Assembly: GCF_022810765.1 (NCBI RefSeq)
Contig: NZ_CP094494.1
Location: forward strand, 744,001-808,000
Source of the DNA: Winogradskyella sp. MH6
GTDB lineage: Bacteria; Bacteroidota; Bacteroidia; Flavobacteriales; Flavobacteriaceae
Direction: 5' to 3'
Length of the DNA stretch: 64,000 nt
Positions 49,001 to 58,335 of this stretch are shown here, one piece after another. The position numbers and the translations under genes are program-made. Each line of letters begins with the position of its first letter. Positions within the stretch are counted from its first letter, which is position 1. The notes beneath the pieces are model-generated. The model ran no database searches and was not told where the DNA came from. It saw only the letters and a program-made list of their open reading frames with translations.

Positions 49001-49086
49001 AAGACCCAGAAAACTTTGGAGGTATTGATAGAAACTTTTATCCTCGACCTACTGTTTATACATTGGGTGTTAATATAGATTTTTAA
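46009..49086 (+). CDS. susC: SusC-like TonB-dependent outer-membrane transporter
   Basis: 1025 aa. Signal peptide (FLNALLFCLIMVPTTLLAQ), CarboxypepD_reg domain (VSGTVTDKANAMPLPGVNV), then the plug (RIRGGSSLNAQNNPLIVIDG and FSILKDASATAIYGSRASNG) and a long C-terminal barrel ending in TVYTLGVNIDF. It forms the barrel under the SusD lid and imports malto-oligosaccharides using TonB. First gene of the plus-strand operon; susD starts 10 bp after its stop. Confidence 0.95.
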   Translation: MKTFLNALLFCLIMVPTTLLAQTTVSGTVTDKANAMPLPGVNVLVKGTSRGASTDFDGKFTLEVNQGETIIVSYVGYKTQELIFDGQSSLDIALEEDAAQLDEVVLIGYGSTTKKDATGSVDVVSSKDFNQGAIVSTDQLLNGKAAGVRITNNGGSPDAAPNIRIRGGSSLNAQNNPLIVIDGVPIGNDNPAGVSNPLTLVNPNDIESFSILKDASATAIYGSRASNGVIIITTKKGTSSGAKYNFTTDYSVSSLGDGLDMMDGNEFTRFIQEYHPTRVGDATTIGGLGVPVGSVNTHENVAQIINGRAIYNTNWRDAITRTATTSNTNFSARANLWDAIPFRGSVGYTYAEGVVKNDDYERLTMSVKLTPRLLNDNLKLDINAKSIFAFKNAVDAGGAIGEALNSDPTKPIFNRAPNNRFQNYYLTLNGGGNFGIFQANPLARLEQRERPENVYRFVGNAEFDYTMPFLPELRAVVNLGLDASGSKIEERFTNGAFETFRLDNTTGFGVFNPGVNYKEQQHITNTTFDAFLQYKKELTDKFIDSYDVQVGHSYQNFKNDGNQVRYQYNTDTGRRELVYNEANPNFRYYNVLNLQSYFARANVSVLERFLLTASIRADGSSLFTKENRWGYFPAAALAWQIDEEAFLRDSKVFNSLKLRLSWGETGQQDITGVVGFYPSIPLFLAGDANSQYFPNSSLYSAQPFNPNLTWEKTTTYNLGLDFSLFNSGLLSGSFDIYKRKTRDLLAQAPVPPGQALTNAFIDNIGETESEGFELNLNLVPVSTEDLTINIGGNLSYNNTEVTDLNGLDNINAGGTLRGTGADLLRHAVGQQAGSAYVFKQVYDANGDPIPNAFVDLNGDNQITDADRYYKQIAPNWTYGFNLNVNYKNWDLSSSFRGQIGGNVYNFAQLNYGWTDSAVFSSQNNLTNVLNFYDGSANDVIQNVNGNIQFSDYYLEDATFLRCDNIALGYRFSDLIKDGSMRLYAAVTNPFLITDYSGEDPENFGGIDRNFYPRPTVYTLGVNIDF

Positions 49087-49096
49087 AAAAAGAATT

Positions 49097-50653
49097 ATGA
49101 AAAAACGAATTTTAATTTTATTCAGTTTAACAATTATAGGCTTCTATATGTCTTGTACAGACGACCTAGATACAAAGCCTATAACTGAATTAACACTTGA
49201 AGAATTATTAGCTTCCGATCCTAATGCAGTAGAAGGACTGGTTTCTAGATTATATGCATCATACGCTTTAACAGGACCAAGTGGCCCTGGTAGTTCAGAT
49301 ATTGAAAGTCCAGATGCAGGTGAAGGAGCTTTTTTGAGAGCAATTATTAATTTGCAAGATTTTACAGCAGATGCTATGAAAAATCGTTGGGGAGATGATG
49401 GTTTAGATCAGCTTACCACAACATCTGCTTGGGACAGAAATAATAAGTTTTTTAGATTATTCTATGATAGAGCTTATTATACTATACCACAATGTAATAA
49501 CTTCTTACAAGCATTAGAAATCGCAGATTTCCCTAATGAAGAAAACATTGTGGCAGAAACAAGATTCTTAAGAGCGCTTGCTTACTACAACATTATTGAT
49601 GTGTTTGGCAAAGGTGTTTTAGCAACAGATGAAAACTTTGGTCAGTCAGAACCTTTACCTGAAGCTTCAAGACAAGTCTTATTTAACTATGTAGAAACTG
49701 AGTTATTAGCAATAGAACCTGTTATTAGTGAAACTTCTAATTATGGTAGAGCTAATAAGTATGTGGTAGATATGCTTTTAGCAAAATTATACATCAACGC
49801 TGAAGTATACACAGGTACAGAAAGATGGGATGATGCAGCAATTTACATTAACAAAGTAATTAATGAAGGTGGTTATAGTTTAGATACTAATTTTATTAGA
49901 ATGTTCTCTTCTGATAATAATATGTCACCAGAAATTATCTTTCCTCTTATAGCAGAATCTGTAACTAGTCAAAGTTATGGTAATACTACGTACATTGTTA
50001 ACGGTAGCTTAAGTGCAGACACTATGCCTTTAGCTCAATTTGGTGCTACTCAAGGTTGGACAGGCCATAGATCTTCAAAAGGATGGTACGGATTATTTGG
50101 AAATAGTGTTGCAGAATTACAAGCTTCTAATGATGTAAGAGCAAGTTTATTTTGGACAGATGGACATAACTACGAAATGAATGATTACAGAGAGTGGACA
50201 GACGGATTCCCTGTAACTAAATTTAGAAATACAGCCTCAGACGGATCAGGTGGTGCGGTTGATTTTTCTGCTACAGATTTCCCTTTCTATCGTCTAGCTG
50301 ACGCATATTTAATGTATGCTGAGTTAGCCCTAAGAGGTGCTGCTAACACATCTATGGGAGATGCCTTGGGTTATGTTAATGCTGTTAGATCTAGATCTGG
50401 AGCTAGTACAATTACAAGTGGAGACTTAACATTAGATTTTATTATAGACGAACGTGGTAGAGAACTTAATTTAGAAGGTCATCGTCGTTCAGATTTAATA
50501 CGTTTTGGTATGTTTACAGGAGGTAGCTACATATGGCCTTGGAAAGGCGGATCAGCTTCAGGATCATCTATACCAGACAGTTATAGATTATTCCCAATTC
50601 CAGCAACTGCCTTACAAGCAAATCCTAACTTAACACAAAATCCAAATTACTAA
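49097..50653 (+). CDS. susD: SusD-like starch-binding lipoprotein
   Basis: 518 aa. Lipobox FYMSC followed by TDDLDTK. SusD/RagB fold with TPR-like helices: NNFLQALEIADFPNEENIVA, ETRFLRALAYYNIIDVFG is the family signature, and the C-terminal FIIDERGRELNLEGHRRSDL with RLFPIPATALQANPNL is the usual end. It closes over SusC and binds the incoming oligosaccharide. Confidence 0.95.
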   Translation: MKKRILILFSLTIIGFYMSCTDDLDTKPITELTLEELLASDPNAVEGLVSRLYASYALTGPSGPGSSDIESPDAGEGAFLRAIINLQDFTADAMKNRWGDDGLDQLTTTSAWDRNNKFFRLFYDRAYYTIPQCNNFLQALEIADFPNEENIVAETRFLRALAYYNIIDVFGKGVLATDENFGQSEPLPEASRQVLFNYVETELLAIEPVISETSNYGRANKYVVDMLLAKLYINAEVYTGTERWDDAAIYINKVINEGGYSLDTNFIRMFSSDNNMSPEIIFPLIAESVTSQSYGNTTYIVNGSLSADTMPLAQFGATQGWTGHRSSKGWYGLFGNSVAELQASNDVRASLFWTDGHNYEMNDYREWTDGFPVTKFRNTASDGSGGAVDFSATDFPFYRLADAYLMYAELALRGAANTSMGDALGYVNAVRSRSGASTITSGDLTLDFIIDERGRELNLEGHRRSDLIRFGMFTGGSYIWPWKGGSASGSSIPDSYRLFPIPATALQANPNLTQNPNY

Positions 50654-50670
50654 TAAACAAAAAACAAAGA

Positions 50671-52032
50671 ATGATGAAAAAAATAAAATTAATTTTATTG
50701 CTATTTGTCACTGTGGCTAGCTTTACTGCTTGCCAGCAAGATGACGATTTAGAGTTTGTGGCAAATGAAGCAGAAGGACTGATGTTTAATACTTCATTTT
50801 TAGATAACTATGTATTAAACTCATCTGTTTCGGGGAATCTAGCTGAGCGTTTCACATGGGGAAGTGCCGATTTTGGGGTACCAACTAATATCACATACTA
50901 TTTACAAGGCGCTACAATGTCTGATTTTTCAGATTACGTAGCAGGAGAAAGTCTTTATGATTTAGGAAGCAATACTGCAAATCCTGAAGCTAATGAAATA
51001 CCTGTAACAGTTGGACAAATGATTGCATTAGCCAACGCTGCAGGATTAGACAATAATGAAGGTACAAATACAGGTACACTTTATTTCAGATTAATGGCGG
51101 TTATTGGTGATGACGGTTTACCATCTTATTCCGCTATTCAAGGACTTAATGTAGAATTACAACAAGAAACTTCAGGTGGAGGATCAGGAATTGAGCCTTC
51201 TATGTGGGGAATTGTTGGTTCTGGTTATAATGATTGGGGCAGTGCTGGTTTGGATGGTGTTTTTTACACTACTTCTGAAGACAATGTTTTTGTGGCTTAT
51301 GCTAATTTAATTGACGGTGAAATCAAATTTAGAGCAAATAATGATTGGGGAACCAATTACGGAGACACAGGTGCTGACGGAACTTTAGATGATGGTGGTG
51401 ACAACATCGCTGTTACTGCTGGTTCTTACAAAATAACTATGAATCTTAATGACAACACCTATACAATGGAACCTTTCACATGGGGAGTTGTAGGTTCTGG
51501 TTATAATGATTGGGGAGCTACTCCAGATGCTAAGTTCTATTACGATTATACAACAGACACTTTTAAAGTTGGTGTAAAATTAATTGATGGTGAAATTAAA
51601 TTCCGTTTAAATAATGACTGGGGAACAAACTTTGGTGATACTGGTGCTGATGGCACTTTAGAAGATGGTGGTGATAATATTGTAGTTACTGCTGGATTCT
51701 ATAATATTACTTTAGATTTCAACAATAATGCTTACACAATGGAAACTGGAAATGTTTTTGGTATTGTAGGTTCTGGTTATAACGACTGGGGAGCTACTGC
51801 TGATTATAGTTTCACACAAGTACAACCAGATGTATATGAAGCAGAAATTGTAGAACTGTTAGATGGTGAAATTAAATTTAGAGTTAATGAAGATTGGGGA
51901 ACTAACTACGGTGACACTGGTGCTGATGGTACTTTAGACGATGGCGGAGATAATATTGTTGTTACAGCTGGCTTATACCGTGTAAAAATGGATGTTGCTA
52001 ATGGCACCTATGAACTGAATAAAATTCAATAA
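50671..52032 (+). CDS. SusE/SusF-like outer-membrane glycan-binding lipoprotein with three tandem repeats
   Basis: 453 aa. Lipobox SFTAC (Cys21) followed by QQDDD. Residues about 30-165 resemble the N-terminal SusE domain. Three tandem repeats follow at residues 178-268, 270-359 and 362-453, each beginning GIVGSGYNDWG and containing DGEIKFRxNxDWGTNxGDTG and GGDNIxVTAGxYxI. These are likely starch-binding modules; Trp and Tyr residues recur at fixed places. A terminator follows the stop. Confidence 0.88.
   Translation: MMKKIKLILLLFVTVASFTACQQDDDLEFVANEAEGLMFNTSFLDNYVLNSSVSGNLAERFTWGSADFGVPTNITYYLQGATMSDFSDYVAGESLYDLGSNTANPEANEIPVTVGQMIALANAAGLDNNEGTNTGTLYFRLMAVIGDDGLPSYSAIQGLNVELQQETSGGGSGIEPSMWGIVGSGYNDWGSAGLDGVFYTTSEDNVFVAYANLIDGEIKFRANNDWGTNYGDTGADGTLDDGGDNIAVTAGSYKITMNLNDNTYTMEPFTWGVVGSGYNDWGATPDAKFYYDYTTDTFKVGVKLIDGEIKFRLNNDWGTNFGDTGADGTLEDGGDNIVVTAGFYNITLDFNNNAYTMETGNVFGIVGSGYNDWGATADYSFTQVQPDVYEAEIVELLDGEIKFRVNEDWGTNYGDTGADGTLDDGGDNIVVTAGLYRVKMDVANGTYELNKIQ
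51202..52029 (+). repeat. Three in-frame tandem repeats inside the SusE/F-like gene
   Basis: Repeat units at about 51202-51474, 51478-51747 and 51754-52029, each about 270 bp, encode closely similar modules. The DNA as well as the protein is similar (for example GGTTCTGGTTATAA in all three), which points to recent duplication or ongoing homogenisation. Confidence 0.85.
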
Positions 52033-52054
52033 TAAAATATCTTATTATTAACCC

Positions 52055-52082
52055 AAAAGGGCTGATTAATGTCAGCCCTTTT
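52055..52082 (+). terminator. Terminator or attenuator after the SusE/F-like gene
   Basis: AAAAGGGCTGA (52055-52065) pairs with TCAGCCCTTTT (52072-52082) around a 6-nt loop and is followed by more T. It lies between the SusE/F-like gene and the secreted amylase and may reduce read-through into the latter. Confidence 0.8.
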
Positions 52083-52097
52083 TTTAAATAATGCCTT

Positions 52098-54971
52098 ATG
52101 AAAAAGATTTACATATTTACATTACTTGCTATATTTTCCTTAGTAGGCTATAGTCAAGTTACAATAACACCAAATCCGTTTGAGGTTGACGAGTCTATCA
52201 CTATTACACTAAATGTAAACAGTACAGCTACTGATTGTAATGGGCTTAGTAACCCTTCAAAAGTATATTTACACTCTGGTGTAGGTGATACCACAGACCC
52301 TTGGACTCATGTAGTGGGTAATTGGGGAATGGATGATGGAATTGGAGAAATGACAAACCAAGGAGGTGGTATTTGGACCATTAGCTTTGTACCTGAAACT
52401 TATTATGGTCTCAGTGCATCAGAAGCTGCAAATGTGGTTAGAATGGGTATGGTTTTTAGAAGTGCTGATGGCTCTCAAGAACTTAAAGCCAATGGCTGCC
52501 AAGATTTCTTTTTTGATGTTGGTACCTTCCAGATGAGTCTATCTTCACCAAGTTCTGAAACAACAATACTAAATTCTGGAGAAAGCCTAAGCATATCTGC
52601 CTCTAATATTGGTGGACCTGCCACCTATACATTATCTGCAAATGGTTCTGTTATTGATACTGCTAATTTTATTTCGAGTTATTCATATACAGATATGAAT
52701 ATTACCGAAAACAAAAACTACGAATTAACAGCAACCTTAAATGGTACAACAATTACAAGAACTTTTAGCGTATTGGTAGATCCTGGTTCTAATTTTGGTA
52801 TAATGACCACTGACTATGAAGATGGCATCAATTATATTGATGACAATACTGCTTTATTGGTATTATATGCCACAGGTAAAGATTTTGTGTATTTAGCTGG
52901 TAGTTTTAACAACTATCAACCTGATGCATCTTATGCAATGAAAAAAGACCCAACAAGAAACAACAAGTTTTGGATTGAGTTAACAGGACTAACGCCTGGC
53001 CAGATCGAAACCTATCAATATTGGGTAGTGGATAAAACTCCTGTAGCAAACTCACCTACTTTGGTTAAAACTGCTGACCCATACTCTACATTAGTCCTTT
53101 CTCCTTTTGATGATCCTTATATTTCTACAGCTTCTTATCCAAACATGCCTACATATCCTGCAGGTCAAGAAAGAGAAGTAACCGTTTTACAAACCGGACA
53201 AACACCATACAACTGGCAGGTAACTGATTTCGAAAAACCAAAAAAAGAAGACTTAATTGTTTACGAACTCTTGGTTAGAGATTTTGATGCCGACAGAAAC
53301 TATCAAGATATCATTGATAGAATAGATTACTTCAAAAACTTAAACATCAATGCCATAGAATTAATGCCTGTTATGGAGTACGAAGGCAACGAAAGTTGGG
53401 GCTATAACACCTCTTTTCACATGGCTTTAGATAAATTCTACGGAACAGAAGAAAAATTCAAAGAACTTATCGATGTTTGCCACCAAAATGGCATTGCCGT
53501 AATATTGGATTTAGCTTTTAATCACGCTTTTGGAAGAAACCCAATGGTGCGCATGTGGATGGACGATCCTGATGGAGATGGTTGGGGTGGACCAAGTTCA
53601 GACAACCCATATTTCAACCAAGTAGCAACGCATACTTATAGTGTTGGTAATGATTTTGACCATTCTAATCCACGCACTAAAGACTTCGTAAAAAGCACAT
53701 TAAAACATTGGATTCAAGAGTTTAAAATAGATGGGATACGCTGGGATCTTACCAAAGGATTTACTCAAAATTGCTCTGCTAGTAACGAAGGCTGTACAAA
53801 TAGCTACCAACAAGATAGAGTTGATGTACTAAAAGAATATGCTGATTACTCTTGGTCTTTAGACCCAGATCATTATGTGATTTTTGAGCATTTAGGCACT
53901 GACAATGAAGAAAAAGAATGGGCAAATTACCGCCTTGATGAAGGTAAAGGCGTTATGATGTGGGGAATTATGACTCATCAGTACAATGAATTAACCATGG
54001 GACAGAATGGAGATAGAAATATAGATAGAATTGGTCATAATGCTCGTACAGGATACAATGGACCAAGAGTGATGGGTTATCCTGAAAGTCACGATGAAGA
54101 ACGTTTAATGTATAAGAATCTTCAATATGGAAACACAAGTAATAGCAGCCATAACGTTCAAGATTTAAATACAGCACTATCACGCATGTCGGCTTTAGCT
54201 GCTGTATCGGTTATGGTTCCTGGACCAAAAATGATTTGGCATTTTGGAGAATTAGGAATGAACAATTCCATATTCACATGTAATAATGGTACAGTAAACA
54301 CCTCTGATGATGCCACACCTGGCGATTGTAAGTTAGACACTAAACCACAACCGCAATGGGCTAATAACTGGTTAACAGATGCTGTAAGAGCGCAGATTTA
54401 CGAAGATTGGTCTAAATTACATAAGCTTAAAATTGAAGAACCTGTTTTTGAAGGCAGCTACACTATGTCTTCAGGTGATTTTACACCTAGAATAGATGTT
54501 TTTGACACCTCTATTCCTACAACTGAACTTCGAAATGTTATAATTTTAGCAAACTTTGATGTTAATACGCAAACCGTTAACACTAATTTCCCTACTGGCG
54601 TAACAGCTACATGGTATGATTTAATGGATGCAACTGGTAATACTACGGTTTCAAATTCAACAACAACTATATCAATACCTGCTGGTCAGTTTAGAATCCT
54701 TGGAAATAGACCATCGAGTGTTCTAAGTATAGACAACGAAGTACTATCAGTATTTACAATATACCCTAACCCAACTCAATCGTCATTCAATATAAACTCT
54801 AATGTTTCTAATATTGAAATTTATGATTTAACCGGAAAAATGGTGAAATCTTTTAAAGGTGATTTTACTAAAAATGACACCTTTGATATTTCTAGTTTAA
54901 ACACAGGAATGTACATTATAAAAGTTGAGGATAGTAATAAAACTAAGACAACTAAGTTAGTCAAGCTCTAA
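52098..54971 (+). CDS. Secreted multidomain GH13 alpha-amylase with T9SS sorting domain
   Basis: 957 aa. Signal peptide (IYIFTLLAIFSLVGYSQ). N-terminal starch-binding-like beta domains (ITPNPFEVDESITITLNVNS; VYLAGSFNNYQPDASYAM resembles CBM48). Catalytic barrel: DLAFNHAFGRNPM, DGIRWDLTKGFT (nucleophile), YVIFEHLGTDNEE (acid) and YPESHDEERLM (third Asp). The C-terminus is a type A T9SS domain: FTIYPNPTQSSFNIN, then IEIYDLTGKMVKSF and LNTGMYIIKVED. It would be secreted across the outer membrane and cut starch outside the cell. Confidence 0.95.
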   Translation: MKKIYIFTLLAIFSLVGYSQVTITPNPFEVDESITITLNVNSTATDCNGLSNPSKVYLHSGVGDTTDPWTHVVGNWGMDDGIGEMTNQGGGIWTISFVPETYYGLSASEAANVVRMGMVFRSADGSQELKANGCQDFFFDVGTFQMSLSSPSSETTILNSGESLSISASNIGGPATYTLSANGSVIDTANFISSYSYTDMNITENKNYELTATLNGTTITRTFSVLVDPGSNFGIMTTDYEDGINYIDDNTALLVLYATGKDFVYLAGSFNNYQPDASYAMKKDPTRNNKFWIELTGLTPGQIETYQYWVVDKTPVANSPTLVKTADPYSTLVLSPFDDPYISTASYPNMPTYPAGQEREVTVLQTGQTPYNWQVTDFEKPKKEDLIVYELLVRDFDADRNYQDIIDRIDYFKNLNINAIELMPVMEYEGNESWGYNTSFHMALDKFYGTEEKFKELIDVCHQNGIAVILDLAFNHAFGRNPMVRMWMDDPDGDGWGGPSSDNPYFNQVATHTYSVGNDFDHSNPRTKDFVKSTLKHWIQEFKIDGIRWDLTKGFTQNCSASNEGCTNSYQQDRVDVLKEYADYSWSLDPDHYVIFEHLGTDNEEKEWANYRLDEGKGVMMWGIMTHQYNELTMGQNGDRNIDRIGHNARTGYNGPRVMGYPESHDEERLMYKNLQYGNTSNSSHNVQDLNTALSRMSALAAVSVMVPGPKMIWHFGELGMNNSIFTCNNGTVNTSDDATPGDCKLDTKPQPQWANNWLTDAVRAQIYEDWSKLHKLKIEEPVFEGSYTMSSGDFTPRIDVFDTSIPTTELRNVIILANFDVNTQTVNTNFPTGVTATWYDLMDATGNTTVSNSTTTISIPAGQFRILGNRPSSVLSIDNEVLSVFTIYPNPTQSSFNINSNVSNIEIYDLTGKMVKSFKGDFTKNDTFDISSLNTGMYIIKVEDSNKTKTTKLVKL

Positions 54972-54992
54972 TTATTAAGTGTTTATTTGAGC

Positions 54993-55022
54993 AAAAAGGC
55001 TTCTCTAAGAGAAGCCTTTTTT
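54993..55022 (+). terminator. Terminator of the sus operon
   Basis: AAAAAGGCTTCTC (54993-55005) pairs with GAGAAGCCTTTTT (55009-55021), a long stem with a small loop and a T-run. It closes the plus-strand starch operon. Confidence 0.85.
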
Positions 55023-55157
55023 AATATTATAAATCCTTGTTTTTATGTAAAAATGGAATAAATATGAGGGGTTATCTAAAATAATTCCGAATAATTTTTC
55101 ATTAGACAAAATTAATTTACTTTTAACTTACGTTAAAAACCCTAACCTCAATTTATC

Positions 55158-56693
55158 ATGATGTACAAACACCTTCTATTTGTATTGCTTTCTATTTCAA
55201 TTATTTCATCATCATTTGCTCAACTAAAACAACATAAGACCTATTACGATAACGGTAAGGTTGAGGAAGAAGGCCAATATAAAAACGACAAAACACATGG
55301 CACCTGGAAGTATTATTACGATGACGGTCAACTATATGCTATTGAGAATTATGATGAGGGTGTAAAGGTTGGTGAATGGGTTTCATACTACGAAAATGGT
55401 CAGTTGGAAACCAAAGCAAACTACGTAAATGGTGTACCAAATGGATTAGCACTAGCCTATTTTGAAGATGGTAGCCTACAAGGAAGAGCAACTATTATCA
55501 ATGGTGTTTTAGAAGGTGACTATATTGCATATGAAGACGTTGACAAAATAAGGGAAAAAGGCACTTATAAAAATGGCGAAAAGGTAGGCTTATGGATTGA
55601 AAACAAGTACTATTCTAATGGAAATTTTAAAGAAGAAGCACAATATTTAGACGGAAAAAAGCATGGATCTCATAAAAAGTATTATGAAAACGGACAAATT
55701 GCGTTAATAGCCAATTACAAAAATGATATTGCTGATGGTCCTTACAAAGAATACAATAAAGATGGTACTTTATCAGAGACTGGAGAAGCTCTCAACGGTG
55801 AGCGCCATGGTGTAAGAAAAGAATACAGATACGGAGAACTTAGCGAACTTACCACCTACAACAACGGCCAAAAAGAAGGAAGATACGAAGATTGGAACAT
55901 TGACAAAAAACAACTAAAAGAAGAAGGCTTTTACAAAAACGACGAAAAGTCTGGCTATTGGAAATTATATGATTCTTATGGCAATATTGAAGAAGAAGGT
56001 CCTTATAAAAAAGATGAAAAAAATGGGTATTGGAAAATTTACTTAACCAACCACCACTCCAAAAAATATAGAATATACAGTGAAGGCAACTACGTTAATG
56101 GCGAACGAGATGGCAAATGGATTTTTTACAATAGAAACGAAGAGCAAGAATACTACACAATATACAAAAACGGTGATGAAGTTGAAAAAGTAAAAGACGG
56201 TATTGAATATATCTCTAAATACGACGAAACTGATAATAGTTACTACACCGAAGGTGAAAAACATTACAAAAACAACAAACTTATTAAAACCATTAAATAT
56301 ATTATAAAAGGCAATACTATAGTAGATAAAGAAGTTTGGGTAAATGGCAAGTTAGAATCTAAAGCAAGTGAAGGCTATGAAAAGCGTATAGATTATTACA
56401 AAATCTACTTTAAAAATAAATGCAGTAAAAAAGCACAAGTAGCACTGCGTATTTTAGATATGAAAACAGATAACTGGACTACCAAAGCATGGTTTAATCT
56501 ACAAACAAACGAAGAAGGTTACCTTGCCGATACTAAAAATGCCATTTTCTATTACTATGCTGAAGACAGTACAGGTAGTTATTGGGGCGGAGAACATCGT
56601 AAAAATGTTGATGGTCGCCAGTTTGGATTTAAAAAAATTGACATGTCTTCTAATGGAAAAGGTAAATATTTTATCACGCTTACCTGTGACTAA
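55158..56693 (+). CDS. Secreted MORN-type repeat protein (YwqK-like)
   Basis: 511 aa. Signal peptide (LLFVLLSISIISSSFAQ). About twelve repeats of roughly 22-24 residues follow the pattern YYDNGKVEEEGQYKNDKTHG-T-W, the YwqK/MORN-like motif, through about residue 400. The C-terminal 110 residues (NKCSKKAQVALRILDMK, ending GKYFITLTCD) are a distinct domain. Probably a surface or periplasmic beta-repeat protein; function unknown. It ends before the terminator at 56795 that precedes the integrated element. Confidence 0.8.
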   Translation: MMYKHLLFVLLSISIISSSFAQLKQHKTYYDNGKVEEEGQYKNDKTHGTWKYYYDDGQLYAIENYDEGVKVGEWVSYYENGQLETKANYVNGVPNGLALAYFEDGSLQGRATIINGVLEGDYIAYEDVDKIREKGTYKNGEKVGLWIENKYYSNGNFKEEAQYLDGKKHGSHKKYYENGQIALIANYKNDIADGPYKEYNKDGTLSETGEALNGERHGVRKEYRYGELSELTTYNNGQKEGRYEDWNIDKKQLKEEGFYKNDEKSGYWKLYDSYGNIEEEGPYKKDEKNGYWKIYLTNHHSKKYRIYSEGNYVNGERDGKWIFYNRNEEQEYYTIYKNGDEVEKVKDGIEYISKYDETDNSYYTEGEKHYKNNKLIKTIKYIIKGNTIVDKEVWVNGKLESKASEGYEKRIDYYKIYFKNKCSKKAQVALRILDMKTDNWTTKAWFNLQTNEEGYLADTKNAIFYYYAEDSTGSYWGGEHRKNVDGRQFGFKKIDMSSNGKGKYFITLTCD

Positions 56694-56794
56694 AGTAAAC
56701 AAACTCCAAAACATAATCTATTCTGTATTTTGAATCTTTATTTCTTCTATAGTAAATAGATATTTTTTATAAACAGAACACGTTTAAAAACAAA

Positions 56795-56820
56795 AAAGCC
56801 GAAACTTTCGTTTCGGCTTT
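56795..56820. terminator. Terminator next to attL
   Basis: AAAGCCGAAA (56795-56804) pairs with TTTCGGCTTT (56811-56820) with a 6-nt loop. T-rich sequence follows on both strands, so it may act in both directions. It ends just before the left att repeat. Confidence 0.85.
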
Positions 56821-56822
56821 TC

Positions 56823-56847
56823 TTTTGTACTGAAGGCGGGACTTGAA
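56823..56847. repeat. attL: left copy of the 25-bp direct repeat
   Basis: Identical to 62338-62362. It contains TACTGAAGGCGGGACTTGAA, which is the 3' end (acceptor stem and part of the T-arm) of the tRNA-Leu gene. After base 56847 the sequence departs from the tRNA (AACCATAAAA instead of CCCGCACGG), so this is a tRNA fragment left by site-specific integration. Confidence 0.92.
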
Positions 56848-56981
56848 ACCATAAAATATCATCAACAACTTTAAATCAATAAAAAAGCACATTTACCGAT
56901 AAATACGATATTTTACGGCGCTTTACAAACTGCATCTGAAATCTAAAATAATTTAATGAGTCCTAAATAGAATTAATTTTT

Positions 56982-57000
56982 GTTGACTAATCGTTGACTA
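56982..57000 (+). promoter_or_regulatory. Left arm-type repeats, probable integrase-binding sites
   Basis: GTTGACTA occurs at 56982-56989 and 56993-57000, start-to-start spacing 11 bp. The same pair at the same spacing is found inside the right end (62266-62282). Paired short repeats inside both ends are typical arm sites for a tyrosine recombinase. Confidence 0.65.
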
Positions 57001-57048
57001 AATATAAAATTTGAACTATTTTTATTGAAGGAATTAAGGATGTGAATT

Positions 57049-58335
57049 ATGGCAACAATAAACTATTTACTACAAAGCACAAGCAACAACGCACCGATTT
57101 ATTTAAGATTATCGCTAAAGAGAAATGCTGTTTACAAACGCAAAACAGGCTTATCAATCAATCCTAAAGAATGGAACAAAGACAAAAAGCAACCCAAACA
57201 AACGACTGCACAAAACAAAAATCTTACTTTCGATTTAAGAAAACTAAAAGACAAAATCTTTGACAAGGTAAATGAAGCACAAACAAAAGGCGAGATTATT
57301 AATGGAACATGGCTACAATATCAAATCGACTTGCACTTTGAAAGGATAGCAGAAAACAAAAAAAGCGAATATGTTATCGACATAATTCAAAGCCTAATCG
57401 ATAACGCTGATTTACGCAAGAACTCTAAAGGCGGTATTGGTTTATCTAAAAGCAGAAAAGACTCTTACAAGTCATTAAAAAGGATATTTACATCATTTCA
57501 GAAAAACAAATCCTATAAAGTAAAAGAGGTAAACAAAAAACTTGCTGATGATTTTCTCAGATTTATGCTCACTGAGTGTAATTATTCAAAATCCTATGCT
57601 ACAAAAAAAATAGCTGATTTAAAGACCGTTTGCTTTGAGGCTGAGTCAGAAGGAATAAAAGTAAACTCACAATTAAGAAAAATAAAAAGTCTTAAGGTAA
57701 AGAACGATTTTGTAATCTATTTAAGCGAGTTAGAATTGATTAATATAAAAGACTTAGAGTTATCATCAGAAGCACTTCAAAACGCACGTAAATGGCTTTT
57801 ATTAGGCTGTAATATAGGTCAAAGAGGTGGTGATTTACTTAATCTTACCGAAAATAATTTCATTACTAGAAATGGATATGACGTTATTGAACTGAAACAA
57901 CAAAAGACAGGCAAAAACATAACAATTCCAGTATTACCAACAACAAAAGAAATTATTGAAACTGGATTACCTTACAAGATATCAATTCAGAAGTTCAACA
58001 AATACATAAAAGATATTTGCAAACTCGCTGAAATCAATGCTGAGGTCGAAGGAAAACTACTAGACAAAGAAAGCAAAAGAAAAAAGCAAGGCTTTTATCC
58101 TAAACATAAGTTAATTACCAGCCATATTTGTAGACGCTCATTTGCTACAAACAACTATGGAAAATTACCGACTGCATTAATAATGCAAATTACTGGACAC
58201 AGTACAGAAAAAATGTTCCTTAATTACATAGGGAAAGACTCTTTAGACTTTGCTCAACAAATTGCAGATTATTATGCTTTACAGTCCATAAAAGATAAAA
58301 AAGAACCTCAACTAAAGATTGTAAAAAATCTTTAA
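57049..58335 (+). CDS. int: Tyrosine site-specific integrase
   Basis: 428 aa, Bacteroidota type. N-terminal arm-binding domain (residues 1-85, RNAVYKRKTGLSINPKEWNK), SAM-like core-binding domain (about 105-215) and catalytic domain with Arg259 in CNIGQRGGDLLNL, His359 and Arg362 in ITSHICRRSFATNNYG, His384 in QITGHSTEKMF and Tyr393 in LNYIG. All catalytic residues are present. It lies just inside attL and would integrate the element at the 3' end of tRNA-Leu. Confidence 0.95.
   Translation: MATINYLLQSTSNNAPIYLRLSLKRNAVYKRKTGLSINPKEWNKDKKQPKQTTAQNKNLTFDLRKLKDKIFDKVNEAQTKGEIINGTWLQYQIDLHFERIAENKKSEYVIDIIQSLIDNADLRKNSKGGIGLSKSRKDSYKSLKRIFTSFQKNKSYKVKEVNKKLADDFLRFMLTECNYSKSYATKKIADLKTVCFEAESEGIKVNSQLRKIKSLKVKNDFVIYLSELELINIKDLELSSEALQNARKWLLLGCNIGQRGGDLLNLTENNFITRNGYDVIELKQQKTGKNITIPVLPTTKEIIETGLPYKISIQKFNKYIKDICKLAEINAEVEGKLLDKESKRKKQGFYPKHKLITSHICRRSFATNNYGKLPTALIMQITGHSTEKMFLNYIGKDSLDFAQQIADYYALQSIKDKKEPQLKIVKNL

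Noticed and set aside
51202..52029. CRISPR array or noncoding repeat
   Set aside because: The repeats are long, in frame and encode similar protein modules; no CRISPR-type short repeats with unique spacers occur in the window.
55158..56693. Toxin-antitoxin antitoxin because YwqK-type repeats are sometimes so labelled
   Set aside because: The protein is long, secreted and built of many MORN-like repeats with no toxin gene beside it.
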